Source of the DNA: Colwellia echini | GTDB lineage: Bacteria; Pseudomonadota; Gammaproteobacteria; Enterobacterales; Alteromonadaceae | Direction: 5' to 3' | Assembly (NCBI RefSeq): GCF_002843355.2 | Contig: NZ_PJAI02000003.1 | Span: 62,001 to 126,000, forward strand | DNA: 64,000 nt | Shown: in pieces, positions 23,791-33,789 of the stretch | Position numbering within the stretch: the stretch's first letter is position 1 | Layout: each line of letters opens with the position of its first letter | The notes under the pieces: model-generated | Databases searched by the model: none | The model's input: the letters and a program-made list of their open reading frames with translations, nothing else | What the model was told of the DNA's origin: nothing | Translations under genes and position numbers: made by a program

Positions 23791-25051
23791 GCTCTGACTC
23801 TTGTTCATTTACTTTAACTGATTGCTCATTGGTATTATTATCGATCATAGTGACAGGTAATAAATTACTATAAGGCAATGATTTTTTGGTGTTATTTATA
23901 TAGTTATCAATAACAGCAAGTGTTTGTTCAAGTACAACTGGCGCAATTAAAAAGCCATGGCGGAATAAACCATTCACTTGAATAAGCGATTTATCTTGGA
24001 AAATTTTCGGTTGGTTATCACTAAATGCAGGTCTACATTGACTAACATGTTGACGAATATTAGCTTCAGCAAAACCTGGATGCACACTATAAGCAGCACT
24101 CAGTAATTCCATCGCTGAACGTACCGTCATCGGTGACATATCATCACTTTCAATTTCAGTGGCGCCAACCACATAATAACCATTACCTTTTGGCGCTATA
24201 TATAACTGATACCTTGGATGCATTAAGCGGATAGGTCTTGAAATATTAACGTCGGGGGCAAATAACTGAAACAACTCACCTCTTACTAAACGTAAGTCGG
24301 TTAGTGGCGCACAACCTTTGCTATTGTGTGCCTGACTATTTTTAACACTTGCGCCTGTACCACGACAATCTATAACCAAGTCAAAAACAGCACTATGCTC
24401 TATATTATTCTGTAAGTATTTAACCTTACTAAACCTAGAAGATATTTCGATGTCAATAACCCTAGATTCACTTAACCAATGGAGCGAATTTCCTGTTTTA
24501 TTTGTATTTTTCTCAGCTTCACTTTGAGCTTCAAGCTCAAGCTGTTTGCGCAAAGAAATTAATAATCGACGGTTACCCAACTGCCCTTCTTCAGGCAAAA
24601 ATAAACCTTGATTAAAACTACGCCCAATTTCAGGCTCAAACTCCATTAAACCCGCACGATTTAAAGTCTGTACAGGGTTATCGGGGTAATTGTTTTTTAA
24701 ATGCCGAACAAAACGCTGATAGTCACCTTTGTCTTGCTCATGAGCCACCATAATGGCGCCAGTTTGTTGAAAAATAGTATGCTCTTGCAAACTGTCGAGA
24801 ATATTTGGCCACAAAGCTAATGCTTTAAAACCCATTTCAACAATATTAGGTTCACAATGTAAAGACTCACCTAGCGGCGTTAACAAACCCGCAGCAGCAT
24901 AAGCAGCACTGTTGTGTGCATCTTTAGTGTCTTTATCAAATAATGTGATGTTAAGTTGTGCCGAATTATCTTTACAACGTTGTTTATTACGCAGTAATGA
25001 CAAGGCGAGTAAACGCCCGATCAAACCTGCGCCAACAATGGCAATGTTCAT
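23774..25051 (-). CDS. thiO: Glycine oxidase ThiO
   Basis: 425 residues from the ATG at 25051 (a TTG one codon upstream is the alternative); Shine-Dalgarno AAGG lies about 11 bases away. The FAD motif IAIVGAGLIGRLLALSL (about 3-19) and AAYAAAGLLTPL are typical of ThiO, and RLMHPRYQLYIAPKGNGYYVVGATE (about 266-290) is the DAO-family substrate/FAD region. ThiO oxidises glycine to dehydroglycine for the thiazole ring, the oxygen-dependent alternative to ThiH. At 425 residues it is longer than the usual 365 or so, with extra acidic sequence between about 170 and 200 and a short C-terminal extension overlapping thiS. Confidence 0.9.
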   Translation of the reverse strand: MNIAIVGAGLIGRLLALSLLRNKQRCKDNSAQLNITLFDKDTKDAHNSAAYAAAGLLTPLGESLHCEPNIVEMGFKALALWPNILDSLQEHTIFQQTGAIMVAHEQDKGDYQRFVRHLKNNYPDNPVQTLNRAGLMEFEPEIGRSFNQGLFLPEEGQLGNRRLLISLRKQLELEAQSEAEKNTNKTGNSLHWLSESRVIDIEISSRFSKVKYLQNNIEHSAVFDLVIDCRGTGASVKNSQAHNSKGCAPLTDLRLVRGELFQLFAPDVNISRPIRLMHPRYQLYIAPKGNGYYVVGATEIESDDMSPMTVRSAMELLSAAYSVHPGFAEANIRQHVSQCRPAFSDNQPKIFQDKSLIQVNGLFRHGFLIAPVVLEQTLAVIDNYINNTKKSLPYSNLLPVTMIDNNTNEQSVKVNEQESEHEYLY

Positions 25052-25054
25052 CAA

Positions 25055-25352
25055 TTATTAACCTTAAATTAAATTGCATCATTAGTGATAAGTGCATGGG
25101 TTATCGCTGTCTAATTCAGTGCGTAACTCTTTAAGTCATACACTGCGTAAATCACAACGTAAATCGTTGATTAATTAGTTGCGTAAATCACAACGTAACT
25201 AGCTGAGTAATTACCTAAGTAACGAGTCAACCTGTATGCGTCATCCCCGAAATGTCTGATCGGGGATCCAGTGCACTAATTTTCTGAGTTAGCTCAATAA
25301 TTTACTCAAAAGCTAACTCAAAAAAACTAATTCAAAAAATTACCTCACAGAA
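25055..25352. other. Intra-operon gap between thiC and thiO
   Basis: No gene is seen. The gap has a 19-base direct repeat (TGCGTAAATCACAACGTAA at 25144-25162 and 25180-25198, period 36) and the palindromic unit at 25238-25274. Confidence 0.65.
25238..25274. repeat. REP-like palindromic unit
   Basis: The arms ATCCCCGA / TCGGGGAT (25243-25250 and 25260-25267) sit inside the widespread GTCATCCCC...GGGGATCCAGTGC intergenic repeat pattern. Similar units occur in many proteobacteria. It lies within the thi operon, where it could act on the mRNA as a hairpin. Confidence 0.65.
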
Positions 25353-27395
<2,043 letters not shown>

Positions 27396-27446
27396 TCAAT
27401 ATGAGATTTTTAAAGCCAAGAATAAAATAAAAATAGGCGGAGTTTT

Positions 27447-27479
27447 CTTTAACACGCACAAATGAATGTGTGATTAAAG
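27447..27479 (-). promoter_or_regulatory. Hairpin between TPP aptamer and thiC
   Basis: CTTTAA and TTAAAG arms with further CAC/GTG pairing form a long hairpin. It is followed by an A-rich stretch rather than T's, so it is not a classical terminator. Its position about 55 bases after the aptamer makes it a candidate part of the expression platform. Confidence 0.45.
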
Positions 27480-27531
27480 AGAGGCAAAAAGAGTTTGTTG
27501 GAAATTAAGCGCATTGGCTTAGTCATTCTCT

Positions 27532-27612
27532 CTTGTTTCCTACGCAGATATTAATCTGATCAGGTTTTACGGATCCCGCTTTCGCGATCTCAGCCTTTGG
27601 CACTCCGACAAG
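27532..27612 (-). ncRNA. TPP (THI-box) riboswitch aptamer
   Basis: On the minus strand the conserved TPP-aptamer segments appear in order: CGGAGTGCC, GGCTGAGATCGC, GATCCGTAAAACCTGATC, and CTGCGTAGGAA. The outer P1 helix is closed by CTTGT and ACAAG. It lies about 170 bases upstream of thiC in the same orientation and should shut off the thi operon when thiamine pyrophosphate is plentiful. Confidence 0.95.
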
Positions 27613-27658
27613 TGTGTGATAATTACAGTTTTACAAAACAGTAACAAATCACGTATGG

Positions 27659-27688
27659 ATTCTAACGCGGGAAATATATGGATAGCAA
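27659..27688 (-). promoter_or_regulatory. Sigma-70 promoter of the thi operon
   Basis: Minus-strand -35 TTGCTA (27683-27688) and -10 TAGAAT (27659-27664) are separated by 18 bases. The predicted transcript start, near 27652, is about 40 bases before the TPP aptamer. Confidence 0.6.
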
Positions 27689-27732
27689 GTGTTAAATAAT
27701 TTAACGCTTAATTTTACGAACTACTTAACTAA

Positions 27733-28278
27733 TTATTTTTTTAGTTGATTAACACCCCAAAAACCATCATCTTTTGCAGTTACTATCCAACCTTTTTTAG
27801 CTAGTGACTGGCGGATAAAACGATTGAGAACACCATGAGCAAAAAGCACAATGTTACCGTGTTTTTCAGCCAACAAAATTAACTGATCTGTAGCTTTGTC
27901 TGCGCGAAACCTAGCCTCTTTAAAAGATTCAAATGGTCCTTTAACACCAAATAGCCACAGTATTCTTGAAAGGTAAACCCAGTTCCAAGCTTTTAATTTA
28001 AAAGGTAATTTATAACGAGGTATTTCCATTTCACGATAGAGCTTATCGGTAATGCTAGGTGATTTATCAAGGTAAATTTGCGCCGAATGCACTGCACGGT
28101 TAAGGTCACTCGCGACACAATAAAATGACTTATATTGCGCGTTAATGGATTTAGGCCGACTATTTTCAGCAACCATAGAAGCGTTATATCGCTTTATCCA
28201 TTGAGTATAATCAGCGGCATTAAGGACAGGGTTAATAGCTGATTCTGGTTTACCATGTCTTATTAAAACAATTTCCAT
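27733..28278 (-). CDS. Histidine phosphatase family protein
   Basis: About 181 residues. The phosphohistidine motif LIRHGKP is at residues 5-11 when started at the ATG at 28278. An in-frame TTG five codons earlier directly abuts a GGAG sequence and is too close to be read from it. The second catalytic His lies in VLFAHGVLNRFIRQ (about residue 148). These enzymes share the phosphoglycerate mutase fold and act on varied phosphate esters; the substrate here cannot be told. The gene is divergent from lexA and ends before the thi leader. Confidence 0.8.
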   Translation of the reverse strand: MEIVLIRHGKPESAINPVLNAADYTQWIKRYNASMVAENSRPKSINAQYKSFYCVASDLNRAVHSAQIYLDKSPSITDKLYREMEIPRYKLPFKLKAWNWVYLSRILWLFGVKGPFESFKEARFRADKATDQLILLAEKHGNIVLFAHGVLNRFIRQSLAKKGWIVTAKDDGFWGVNQLKK

Positions 28279-28501
28279 AAAATTATTAAGCAACTCCTAC
28301 CGCTAATAAGTAATAAAGTACAAAGTTCTCGCTGCGATGAAATTCGTTCCAAATTCAATGAATTTTAACCCTGAAAGATCAACACTTCCCTAATCCAACC
28401 TTGTTTAATTTTTATTGTAGGTAACTCAAAATGGGCTAAGTTAATTTATGTTGCAACACATTATCCCAATTGTGTTTTTATTCATAGCTCAAACTTAAAG
28501 C

Positions 28502-28529
28502 TTGCCTTTACAATTCTCCTGTATATACT
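28502..28529 (+). promoter_or_regulatory. lexA promoter
   Basis: -35 TTGCCT (28502-28507) and -10 TATACT (28524-28529) with a 16-base spacer. The -10 lies inside the first SOS box, so LexA binding would block RNA polymerase. Confidence 0.7.
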
Positions 28530-28534
28530 ACCAG
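28519..28534 (+). promoter_or_regulatory. SOS box 1 (LexA operator)
   Basis: CTGTATATACTACCAG, one mismatch from CTGT-N8-ACAG, overlapping the lexA -10 element. Confidence 0.8.
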
Positions 28535-28538
28535 TACA

Positions 28539-28554
28539 CTGTCTAAATTTACAG
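28539..28554 (+). promoter_or_regulatory. SOS box 2 (LexA operator)
   Basis: CTGTCTAAATTTACAG, a perfect CTGT-N8-ACAG, exactly 20 bases (two helical turns) after box 1 and just before the lexA start codon. Double boxes are usual for lexA autoregulation. Confidence 0.88.
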
Positions 28555-28562
28555 GCTAAAAC

Positions 28563-29201
28563 ATGATAGATCCTAACGCAGAATTACGCCCGCTGACCAC
28601 TCGACAGCAACAAATTTATGATCTCATTAAAGAGAATATTCAAGAAACAGGCATGCCACCAACGCGTGCAGAAATTGCTAAATTTTTTGGTTTTAAATCA
28701 GCTAATGCGGCTGAAGAGCATTTAAAGGCTTTAGCTAAAAAAGGTTATATTGAAATGCTTGCGGGTACATCTCGCGGTATTCGTTTAATGGAAGAATTAG
28801 ACGAAGAAGAGGCAGGTATACCACTTATTGGTAGAGTTGCTGCTGGTGAGCCTATTTTAGCGCAAGAGCATGTTGAAGAGCATTACAAGATGGACGGTAA
28901 TTTATTCCATCCAGTTGCCAATTATTTATTACGTGTGCACGGCGAAAGTATGAAAGATATTGGTATTATGGATGGTGATTTACTAGCAGTACATCAAACA
29001 ACCGATGTCCGTAATGGTCAAGTAGTTGTCGCTCGCGTTGAAGAAGACGTTACCGTTAAACGCTATAAACGTGAAGGTAATATTGTTTATTTACACGCTG
29101 AAAATGAAGCATTTGATCCTATTAAAGTCGATTTAGCTAATCAAGCTTTTAATATTGAAGGTATTGCGGTAGGAATTATTCGTAGTGGTCAATGGATGTA
29201 A
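28563..29201 (+). CDS. lexA: SOS repressor LexA
   Basis: 212 residues. The N-terminal winged HTH is about 10-74 ([35 protein letters not shown]). The self-cleavage site RVAAGEP has Ala94-Gly95. Catalytic Ser129 is in RVHGESM and Lys166 in VTVKRY, so RecA-stimulated autocleavage should be intact. The N-terminus has an extra MIDPNAEL relative to the E. coli protein. Two SOS boxes cover its promoter, and a terminator follows 80 bases after the stop, so it is transcribed alone, without a dinF- or sulA-like partner. Confidence 0.97.
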   Translation: MIDPNAELRPLTTRQQQIYDLIKENIQETGMPPTRAEIAKFFGFKSANAAEEHLKALAKKGYIEMLAGTSRGIRLMEELDEEEAGIPLIGRVAAGEPILAQEHVEEHYKMDGNLFHPVANYLLRVHGESMKDIGIMDGDLLAVHQTTDVRNGQVVVARVEEDVTVKRYKREGNIVYLHAENEAFDPIKVDLANQAFNIEGIAVGIIRSGQWM

Positions 29202-29280
29202 TTTATCGCCCGTACTCATCAATAACCAACCTGAGCTGAACTGAACTGAACTGATAATACATAGTTATAGCTCTTATTCT

Positions 29281-29318
29281 AAAGGTCATAAATGATTTTC
29301 TTCGTTTATGACCTTTTT
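29281..29318 (+). terminator. Intrinsic terminator of lexA
   Basis: Twelve-base stem AAAGGTCATAAA / TTTATGACCTTT with a 12-base loop and a five-T run. A short tandem repeat (TGAAC, three units) precedes it at about 29237-29252. Confidence 0.88.
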
Positions 29319-29351
29319 GTATCTGTATTTTACCTTTCATCTATTTCTCAT

Positions 29352-29559
29352 TACTTTAACCTGAGTTCGGGATAATGAAATTGTAAAGTATAACAATATC
29401 AACTATTTGTATTCACGTATCTACAATAGTTTTAATTATTCGTAGTACAAGGCGGGAAAACGAAGCCAATAACTGGTTATTGGGAGCTTTCGTAACGCAG
29501 TAATACGAATAATTAAGGCTGTTGTAGCATTTTGCTTATCCCGAACTCAGGTTACTTTA
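29352..29559. mobile_element. MITE-like element, copy C, with target duplication
   Basis: Terminal inverted repeats of 17 bases, ACCTGAGTTCGGGATAA (29359-29375) and its exact complement (29536-29552), are flanked on both sides by the direct repeat TACTTTA (29352-29358 and 29553-29559), as expected for a target-site duplication. Inside, a second 24-base inverted pair (29421-29444 / 29504-29527) has only three T-G mismatches, and the centre holds CCAATAACTGGTTATTGG, a perfect hairpin. It has no coding capacity, so it would need a transposase supplied in trans. Confidence 0.75.
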
Positions 29560-29681
29560 GTCTTTTAATTCCTTACCTTTAAAATTTACAAATCGTTAAC
29601 AGATAAAGCTCTTATGTTATTTAGAGTTATTACTCCATTGAATTAATTGGCTTTTTCTTAATTCATTAGCTATAAAAACAA

Positions 29682-29695
29682 TTGACCTCAGTCAA
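29682..29695. promoter_or_regulatory. Candidate FNR-type site upstream of the cox operon
   Basis: TTGACCTCAGTCAA is a perfect TTGAC-N4-GTCAA palindrome, close to the TTGAT-N4-ATCAA site of FNR/ANR/EtrA regulators. It lies about 230 bases before coxB, which would suit oxygen-responsive control of a terminal oxidase. Confidence 0.45.
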
Positions 29696-29921
29696 ATTTT
29701 AGCGTAATTCTATTCATTGTTACGCATAAAAAACGAACAATAAAAGAATAAAAAGACGTCGATTCGTTAATCCGCCTCACTAACTATTAGTGCTATGACA
29801 GATTATATATTCTCGTCTGAGTTGAAATTAAAAATAATAAAAACGACAGATATTCAGTTCAGTGAGTTATGAAGTACATTGCTGCAGATCTGTTCTCATC
29901 ATTAAGAAGAGGAGATGTCGT

Positions 29922-31508
29922 GTGGGGAAACATAAGCTAATACTGCTGATGTTGGTAAGCTTATTTACCAATATTTCTTGGGCTGATTCACAATTAAATT
30001 TAACTCAAGGTGTGACTGCAATCAGTAGAGATGTCTACGATTTACATATGTATGTGCTCTACATCTGTACAGTTATTGGTGTGATCGTTTTTGGTATCAT
30101 GTTTTGGTCAATTATTTTCCATCGAAAGTCGAAAGGTGCAAAGCCTGCTGATTTTCATGAAAGCACTAAAGTTGAAGTGCTTTGGACAGCAATCCCTGTC
30201 GTTATTTTAATTGCCATGGCAATCCCCGCCACCCAAACCTTAATCGCAATGGAAGACAATAATAATTCCGATGTTACCATTCAAATAACCGGCTCCCAAT
30301 GGAAGTGGCATTACAAATACTTTGATGAAGATATCGAATATTACTCTGTACTTTCAACCCCTCGCGATCAATACCAAAACCAGTTAGAAACTACAGCCGT
30401 GAAAAGTGCAAACTATTTACTTGAGGTAGATAAACCTTTAGTTATTCCTGCCAATAGAAAAGTCCGTTTTTTAATTACTTCTGATGATGTAATTCACGCC
30501 TGGTGGGTACCTGCTTTTGCGGTAAAACAAGATGCTAACCCTGGCTTTATTAATGAGGCTTGGACCAATGTAGACGAACCTGGTATTTATCGCGGTCAAT
30601 GTGCTGAGTTATGCGGTAAAGATCATGGCTTTATGCCCATTGTTGTTGAAGTTAAATCCCCTGAAGATTACGCCATTTGGCTTAGTGAGCAACAATTACG
30701 TATTGCCCAAGCTGCTGAAGCCGAGAAAGCATCGTTAAATACTTCGATGTCAGAAGATGAATTAATGCAATTAGGCGAAACCACCTACACAGCTTATTGT
30801 TCAGCTTGTCACCAACCCACAGGGCAAGGATTACCACCTGCATTCCCTGCTTTAAAAGGCAGCCCTGTGACAACTGCCGGTGAAATAAAAGCACACGTTA
30901 ATATTGTCTTTAACGGTAAAGCTGGCACTGGTATGCAAGGTTACGGTAAGCAATTAAGTTTAAACGAAATTGCGGCTGTAGTGACTTATGAACGTAATGC
31001 TTGGGGCAATAATACCGGTGATTTGGTGCAAGCCTCAGATGTTCAATCAGCAGTAGCAAACAATTCTACTACAGTTACGGCGGCAGAAGTTACTAGCGAA
31101 ACAACTGTAACGGCAGTAATTGAAACTCCTGATTCAACGATTATTGAAACAAGCGTAAAGGCTGTCGATGTTGAAGATTTAGAAAAAAATTACAGTTTAG
31201 ATGAATTAATGACCATGGGTGAGCAAGTATATATGAAAGCCTGCGTGGCTTGTCATCAACCAACAGGTGCGGGCATACCACCAGCATTTCCTGCATTAAA
31301 AGGCAGTGCAATTGCTACGGGTGATATCGCCGTTCATTTAGATATAGTGATCAACGGTAGTAAGAAAAATGCTGCCATGGCGGCATTTTCAAGCCAATTA
31401 ACTAAAACCGAAATAGCCGCTGTTGTAACTTATGAGCGCAATGCTTGGGGTAATAATACCGGTGATTTAGTACAACCAGCAGCAGTTGACGCTGCTAGTG
31501 CGAAATAG
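29922..31508 (+). CDS. coxB: Cytochrome c oxidase subunit II with two cytochrome c domains
   Basis: 528 residues from a GTG at 29922, which has Shine-Dalgarno AAGAGGAG 7 bases upstream; a GTG 20 codons earlier is the longer alternative but would add a basic, Cys-rich stretch before the signal sequence. Order: signal peptide (about 1-22), two membrane helices (about 40-65, 82-105), and the CuA cupredoxin domain with HAWWVPAF and CAELCGKDHGFM (about 227-238). Two cytochrome c domains follow, with CSACH (293-297) and CVACH (441-445). They share near-identical sequence including EIAAVVTYERNAWGNNTGDL, so they are a tandem duplication. It takes electrons from cytochrome c at the periplasmic face. 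Confidence 0.95.
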   Translation: MGKHKLILLMLVSLFTNISWADSQLNLTQGVTAISRDVYDLHMYVLYICTVIGVIVFGIMFWSIIFHRKSKGAKPADFHESTKVEVLWTAIPVVILIAMAIPATQTLIAMEDNNNSDVTIQITGSQWKWHYKYFDEDIEYYSVLSTPRDQYQNQLETTAVKSANYLLEVDKPLVIPANRKVRFLITSDDVIHAWWVPAFAVKQDANPGFINEAWTNVDEPGIYRGQCAELCGKDHGFMPIVVEVKSPEDYAIWLSEQQLRIAQAAEAEKASLNTSMSEDELMQLGETTYTAYCSACHQPTGQGLPPAFPALKGSPVTTAGEIKAHVNIVFNGKAGTGMQGYGKQLSLNEIAAVVTYERNAWGNNTGDLVQASDVQSAVANNSTTVTAAEVTSETTVTAVIETPDSTIIETSVKAVDVEDLEKNYSLDELMTMGEQVYMKACVACHQPTGAGIPPAFPALKGSAIATGDIAVHLDIVINGSKKNAAMAAFSSQLTKTEIAAVVTYERNAWGNNTGDLVQPAAVDAASAK

Positions 31509-31518
31509 GAGATATAGA

Positions 31519-33165
31519 ATGTCTACAAATGTTATAGATCAAACATCGCACGAAGAGCATCAAGCTGAACACTCAAGTGACGACCATCATGAGCATAAGA
31601 TGACGGGGATTAAACGCTGGTTATACACCACAAACCATAAAGATATTGGCACCTTATATTTATGGTTTTCTTTTATCATGTTATTAACTGGTGGCGCTTT
31701 AGCCATGGTGATACGTGCCGAGTTATTTCAGCCTGGTTTACAAATTGTTGAGCCTGATTTTTTTAATCAGCTAACCACAGTGCACGGTTTAATAATGGTT
31801 TTCGGTGCCATAATGCCCGCGTTTACAGGCTTTGCTAACTGGATGTTACCAATGATGGTTGGCGCGCCAGATATGGCGCTGCCTCGTATGAATAACTGGA
31901 GCTTTTGGATATTACCTTTTGCTTTTGGTATTTTGTTAAGCTCTTTCTTTATGGAAAGTGGTGCGCCAAATTTTGGTTGGACTTTTTACGCTCCACTATC
32001 AACTACTTATTCCAACGGTAGTACCGCTTTCTTCGTGTTCGCTGTACATATCATGGGCATATCTTCCATCATGGGTGCTATAAATATCGTGGTTACCATT
32101 ATGAATATGCGTGCACCAGGTATGACCTACATGAAAATGCCACTATTTGTATGGACCTTCTTCATCACGGCTTATTTATTAATTGCCGTAATGCCTGTAC
32201 TTGCAGGGGTAGTTACCATGGTGCTTACCGACACTTATTTTGGTACTAGCTTCTTTAATGCGGCAGGTGGCGGCGATCCAGTAATGTTCCAACATATTTT
32301 TTGGTTCTTTGGTCATCCTGAAGTTTACATTATGATTTTGCCAGCTTTTGGTATTGTCTCGACTATTATTCCTGCCTTTTCGCGTAAAAAACTATTTGGT
32401 TATAGTTCCATGGTTTACGCAACGTCCTCAATAGCCTTATTGTCTTTTATTGTTTGGGCGCATCACATGTTTACCACAGGTATGCCGCTATTTGGCGAGC
32501 TGTTTTTTATGTATTGCACCATGCTTATTGCCGTACCTACTGGCGTAAAAGTATTTAACTGGGTAGCAACCATGTGGCGTGGCTCATTGAGTTTTGAAAC
32601 ACCTATGTTGTTTTCAATCGCCTTTGTTATTTTATTCACCATTGGCGGCTTTTCAGGTTTGATGTTAGCCATGACACCGGTTGATTTTCAATATCATGAT
32701 ACTTACTTTGTAGTCGCGCATTTTCATTATGTATTAGTGACAGGCTCATTATTTTCCCTCTACGCAGGGGCTTATTATTGGCTACCAAAGTGGACAGGCA
32801 ATATGTACAACGACGCGCTCAGTAAATGGCATTTTTGGTGTTCATTAATATCAGTTAATTTACTATTTTTCCCGATGCACTTTTTAGGGCTAGCAGGTAT
32901 GCCGCGCAGAATTCCAGACTATGCTTTGCAATTTGCTGATTTTAATAAATGGGTCAGTATAGGTGGATTTGCCTTTGGTTTATCACAACTCATTTTCTTA
33001 GCCGTGGTTATTAAATGTATTCGTGGGGGTGAAAAAGCACCTGCTAAGCCTTGGGATGGTGCCATAGGTTTAGAGTGGACTGTAGCAAGCCCTGCTCCTT
33101 ACCACACCTTTAGTACGCCACCGCCACAAAGTGATATTGATAATGCTGATCAGCACAGTCATTAA
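31519..33165 (+). CDS. coxA: Cytochrome c oxidase subunit I
   Basis: 548 residues from the ATG at 31519 (Shine-Dalgarno TAGGAGA). This is the 12-helix heme-copper catalytic subunit: the CuB and cross-linked Tyr region FFGHPEVYIMILP, WAHHMFTTGM, and heme ligands in HDTYFVVAHFHYVL. The presence of HPEVY marks an A-type, proton-pumping oxidase. A His/Glu-rich N-terminal tail (EEHQAEHSSDDHHEHK, about 12-27) precedes the first helix. It starts 10 bases after coxB, in the same operon. Confidence 0.97.
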   Translation: MSTNVIDQTSHEEHQAEHSSDDHHEHKMTGIKRWLYTTNHKDIGTLYLWFSFIMLLTGGALAMVIRAELFQPGLQIVEPDFFNQLTTVHGLIMVFGAIMPAFTGFANWMLPMMVGAPDMALPRMNNWSFWILPFAFGILLSSFFMESGAPNFGWTFYAPLSTTYSNGSTAFFVFAVHIMGISSIMGAINIVVTIMNMRAPGMTYMKMPLFVWTFFITAYLLIAVMPVLAGVVTMVLTDTYFGTSFFNAAGGGDPVMFQHIFWFFGHPEVYIMILPAFGIVSTIIPAFSRKKLFGYSSMVYATSSIALLSFIVWAHHMFTTGMPLFGELFFMYCTMLIAVPTGVKVFNWVATMWRGSLSFETPMLFSIAFVILFTIGGFSGLMLAMTPVDFQYHDTYFVVAHFHYVLVTGSLFSLYAGAYYWLPKWTGNMYNDALSKWHFWCSLISVNLLFFPMHFLGLAGMPRRIPDYALQFADFNKWVSIGGFAFGLSQLIFLAVVIKCIRGGEKAPAKPWDGAIGLEWTVASPAPYHTFSTPPPQSDIDNADQHSH

Positions 33166-33198
33166 TATCATTGCGAATAGAGCCGAGTATTCATTTAT

Positions 33199-33753
33199 AT
33201 GACGACTGAAGATAATAGTACTAATACAAACACTAACAACAATAAAACATTGAAAAAATTATTGTTGGTGGTACTTGCTATGTTTGGTTTTGGCTTTGCC
33301 CTAGTACCTTTATACGATGTGTTTTGTGATATTACCGGCTTAAATGGAAAAACAAATACCAGTGCTGCAATCTACGATGCTAACGGTGTTGATAAATCTC
33401 GTACAGTTAGAGTGCAGTTTATTACGCGTAATGCTCAAGGGGTTCCTTGGAAGTTTGAACCCATTGTCAATGAAGTAGATGTACATCCTGGTGAAATGCA
33501 ATTTGTGTCTTTCTATGCAAAGAACAATGGGACCCATGACATTGTTGGCCAGGCAGTTCCTTCTGTGTCACCGGGTCAAGCGGCAAATTATTTTCACAAA
33601 ATTGAATGTTTTTGTTTTACTCATCAACCACTTGGCGCAGGTATGGATGTTGAGATGAGCTTACAGTTTTATGTTGATTTAGAACTACCTGCAGATATAA
33701 AAACGTTAACGTTGTCTTATACCCTATATGACATTACAGAAAAGTCATCCTAG
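33199..33753 (+). CDS. ctaG: Cytochrome c oxidase assembly protein CtaG (Cox11)
   Basis: 184 residues: a single N-terminal membrane helix (about 17-37), then a periplasmic immunoglobulin-like domain with the copper-binding motif IECFCFTHQPL (about 136-146). It delivers copper to the CuB centre of subunit I. It lies 33 bases after coxA, before coxC, the usual operon order. Confidence 0.95.
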   Translation: MTTEDNSTNTNTNNNKTLKKLLLVVLAMFGFGFALVPLYDVFCDITGLNGKTNTSAAIYDANGVDKSRTVRVQFITRNAQGVPWKFEPIVNEVDVHPGEMQFVSFYAKNNGTHDIVGQAVPSVSPGQAANYFHKIECFCFTHQPLGAGMDVEMSLQFYVDLELPADIKTLTLSYTLYDITEKSS

Positions 33754-33789
33754 GGATCTACTAAATATTTAGGATATAAGGGATAGAAA

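Larger units (their letters stand above)
29202..29921. other. 720-base gene-free region between lexA and coxB
   Basis: Contains the lexA terminator (29281-29318), the MITE-like element (29359-29552 with flanking duplications), an FNR-type palindrome (29682-29695) and the coxB leader. No ORF with a credible start is present. Confidence 0.8.

Noticed and set aside
25144-25198. Start of a CRISPR-like array (19-base repeat twice)
   Set aside because: There are only two units, the spacer is 17 bases, and no cas gene is near.
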